A stretch of DNA of 8,461 nucleotides from Gammaproteobacteria bacterium (GTDB lineage: Bacteria; Pseudomonadota; Gammaproteobacteria; Steroidobacterales; Steroidobacteraceae). Shown piece by piece: positions 7,028-8,461 of this stretch (its first letter is position 1; every line of letters starts with the position of its first letter). The position numbers were made by a program, and so were the translations under genes. The notes beneath the pieces were generated by a model. The model did no database searches. It was not told the DNA's origin and saw nothing but the letters and a program-made list of their open reading frames with translations. The stretch covers positions 1 through 8,461 of the forward strand of contig VBNY01000012.1 in NCBI GenBank assembly GCA_005877705.1. The letters run 5' to 3'.

Positions 7028-7438
7028 ATGGAACATCGCTGGGGTGAACGTGTACCGAGTCGTCTGCCAGTTCGGCTGGATCTGGGCTCCCAGACCCTCG
7101 TGCGCGGCCGCATAGAGAATGTGAGCTTCAGTGGAGCATTCATCAGTACGGCCGCGCGCGTGCCAACTTCGGCCCGCGTGCATGTCGCGTTCAGGTTGCC
7201 GCGCTCGAGGATCCTTCAGCCATACCGCATTCCCGCCCACGTCGTTCGCGTGACCGCGCACGGCATTGGTCTCGAGTGGTCCACGTTCGCACCCCGTGCA
7301 ATCCGGCTGCTGTTCGCCCGTTCCGCGGCGCGCGCCCTCGCCCGGCCGCCCGCACACAGCCCTGCCGCAATCGAACGCGAAGAATTGCTGACCGGTCTTT
7401 CCCAAGACAGGTTGCAAGGGGTATCGCGGGAGCACTAG
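7028..7438 (+). CDS. PilZ domain protein
   Basis: This is a 136-residue protein with an N-terminal PilZ domain, the main receptor module for cyclic di-GMP. Both ligand motifs are visible: RxxxR as RVPSR (R8, R12), with arginines also at 4 and 16, and N/DxSxxG as NVSFSG (N31, S33, G36) followed by AFI. The beta barrel continues through VHVAFRLPR and ends near HGIGLEW, about residue 83. The final 45 or so residues form an extension rich in Ala, Arg and Pro of no recognised type. GGAGAG (7015-7020) lies 7 nt before the ATG. Binding of cyclic di-GMP is likely from the motifs, but the output is unknown; no pilus, flagellar or cellulose gene is adjacent. Its stop overlaps the stop of the convergent pncB. 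Confidence 0.9.
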   Translation: MEHRWGERVPSRLPVRLDLGSQTLVRGRIENVSFSGAFISTAARVPTSARVHVAFRLPRSRILQPYRIPAHVVRVTAHGIGLEWSTFAPRAIRLLFARSAARALARPPAHSPAAIEREELLTGLSQDRLQGVSREH

Positions 7439-8461
7439 GGTCCGTCAGCATCGAGTCGCGTGACGAGCGCACGAAGCGCGGTGGAGTAAGCGACCGGGAA
7501 TGGAGTCGGGATGTTCGTCTCCTGCAGTTCCCGCAAGTACGAGGGAAGCGCCTGCAGCTCGCGTGCGCAGTGTTCGCGGAGCCTCTCGAGCTCGGGTTGG
7601 TTTGCGATCCGGCGGCCGTCGCGCATCACTTCGACGAGCAGTGGCTCTCCTGAACATGCCTCCTCGGCGAGCGCGATCTGATCTCGAACGGCCTCTCCGT
7701 GAGGACCGCGCTCGCGGAACACCTGCTTGGCGCCCGGCCATGTCGCTTTACCAGGCGAGCGCTTGCGTCGCGGCCGGCGTGCGTATTCCTGGAGCTTGTA
7801 TGCCATGTCGAGTGCCGGCGCGTCGGCCGAGACATCCAGGGATGTACCGACGCCGAACGCATCCACCGGGACGCCGCTGCGGATGAGTCCGTCGATGTTG
7901 TGCTCGTCGATCCCGCCGCTCAGCACGATCTGAATATCCGTGCAGCCGTGGCGGTCGAGGATGGCACGCACGGCACGAGCGTGGCTCGCAAGGTCGCCAC
8001 TGTCGATGCGCACGCCCTGAATCGGCCGCGTCCGTCCGCCCGCCTCCAGCTCACGGGCGAGCGCGCCAACGCGGTCGGCGGCGCGGATGAGTCCGTCAAT
8101 GTGGCGTCGTCCTCGCGATCGTGCGCTTCGATGAACGAGTGCGCCATGGTGCCTGACAGGGGAATGCCGAACCGCCGCCCCGCCTCGACCGTTGCCGTGG
8201 CGTGAAAACCGGCGAGGTATGCGGCCCGCGCCGCGAGAACTCCCGCGTCCGCTTCGTGTGCCCTGCGCATTCCGAAGTCGACCAGGCGTCGACCGCGGGC
8301 GGCGATCACGCAGCGTGCCGCTTTGCTCGCGATCAGCGTCTGGAAATGGATGATGTTCAGCATGCGGCTCTCGACGAGCTGCGCTTCAAGAATCGGTGCC
8401 GTCACGCGCAGGATCGGCTCGTCCGCAAAGAACGGCGTACCCTCAGGCATGGCGGATACGT
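7435..8461 (-). pseudogene. pncB: Nicotinate phosphoribosyltransferase, frame broken by internal deletion, 5' end beyond window
   Basis: The product would turn nicotinate and PRPP into nicotinate mononucleotide for NAD salvage. The gene enters from the right edge; the first in-window codons VSAMPEGTPFF correspond to the middle of the family, so ATG at 8450 is not the start. Frame 1 (8461 to about 8110) carries LLEAQL-like ILEAQLVESRMLNIIHFQTL, DFGMRRAHEADAG, and GTMAHSFIEAHDRE. Frame 2 (about 8100 to 7435) carries VRIDSGDLASHARAVRAIL, SGGIDEHNID, DAFGVGTSL, APALDMAYKLQEY and KRSPGKATWPGAKQVFRE. Between them, the usual F-x-x-F...P...LLIDTYDT stretch is missing (about 15-20 codons) and the frame shifts. 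Read without correction, the first frame runs on to a stop at 7920. The family is certain; whether the break is real or an assembly fault is not. Confidence 0.85.
7879..8102. repeat. 20-bp direct near-repeat within pncB, one copy at the frame break
   Basis: Positions 7879-7898 and 8083-8102 share gcggatgagtccgtc exactly, then agree for 4 of the next 5 bases, giving 19 of 20 matches. On the coding strand both copies read IDGLIR. The copy at 7879 belongs there (it follows SGGIDEHN, as in the family). The copy at 8083 sits where LLIDTYDT is expected, exactly at the frame break. The spacing is 204 bp, a multiple of three. Confidence 0.7.

Noticed and set aside
6771..7115. 114-codon open frame as a real gene
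   Set aside because: Only the Hsp20-like part has meaning, it lacks its own ribosome site, and it runs into pilZ out of frame.
7920..8105. Continuation of the first pncB frame past the break as a genuine C-terminus
   Set aside because: The residues after about 8110 in that frame have no family similarity, while the other frame carries all later pncB motifs.

Overview
The window is GC-rich, densely packed bacterial DNA. Gene content (a YadG/YadH-like ABC-2 exporter, pirin, MarC, PPK2, PilZ and an ECF sigma factor with a DGPF partner) and the strong Shine-Dalgarno sites suggest a high-GC proteobacterium, probably gamma or beta. This is inference; nothing in the sequence fixes the taxon. I see no tRNA, rRNA, CRISPR array or insertion sequence.

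Left part (1-5378): a short-chain dehydrogenase leaves the window on the minus strand. Divergent from it, six plus-strand genes lie end to end: a YCII/DGPF protein, an ECF42-type sigma factor with a C-terminal TPR-like domain, a MarC-family membrane protein, an ABC ATPase, its ABC-2 permease, and a pirin. Two junctions are 4-bp stop/start overlaps (DGPF/sigma and ATPase/permease) and the others are gaps of 9, 79 and 14 nt, so the block is operon-like. The likely theme is a signal-responsive sigma module next to membrane and efflux functions. The leader before the first gene can fold into a long hairpin that buries its Shine-Dalgarno site.

Middle part (5379-6746): a small minus-strand membrane protein with a bacterial PH-like domain converges on pirin. 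It diverges from a class I-like polyphosphate kinase 2.

Right part (6747-8461): this is the scarred end of the window. Just after ppk2 lies what reads as a relic of a small heat-shock protein (Hsp20) carrying two opposite frameshifts. Next comes a PilZ-domain gene with a strong palindrome over its putative -10 box. On the minus strand is a nicotinate phosphoribosyltransferase (pncB), cut by the right edge. Its reading frame is broken by a deletion of roughly 15-20 codons, and a 20-bp near-repeat of another part of the same gene sits at the break. The pilZ and pncB stop codons share one CTAG palindrome.

The observations most worth a second look are the hairpin before the DGPF/sigma genes, the pncB deletion with its repeat, the Hsp20 relic, and the palindrome upstream of pilZ. 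I found no convincing wholly new multi-gene system.
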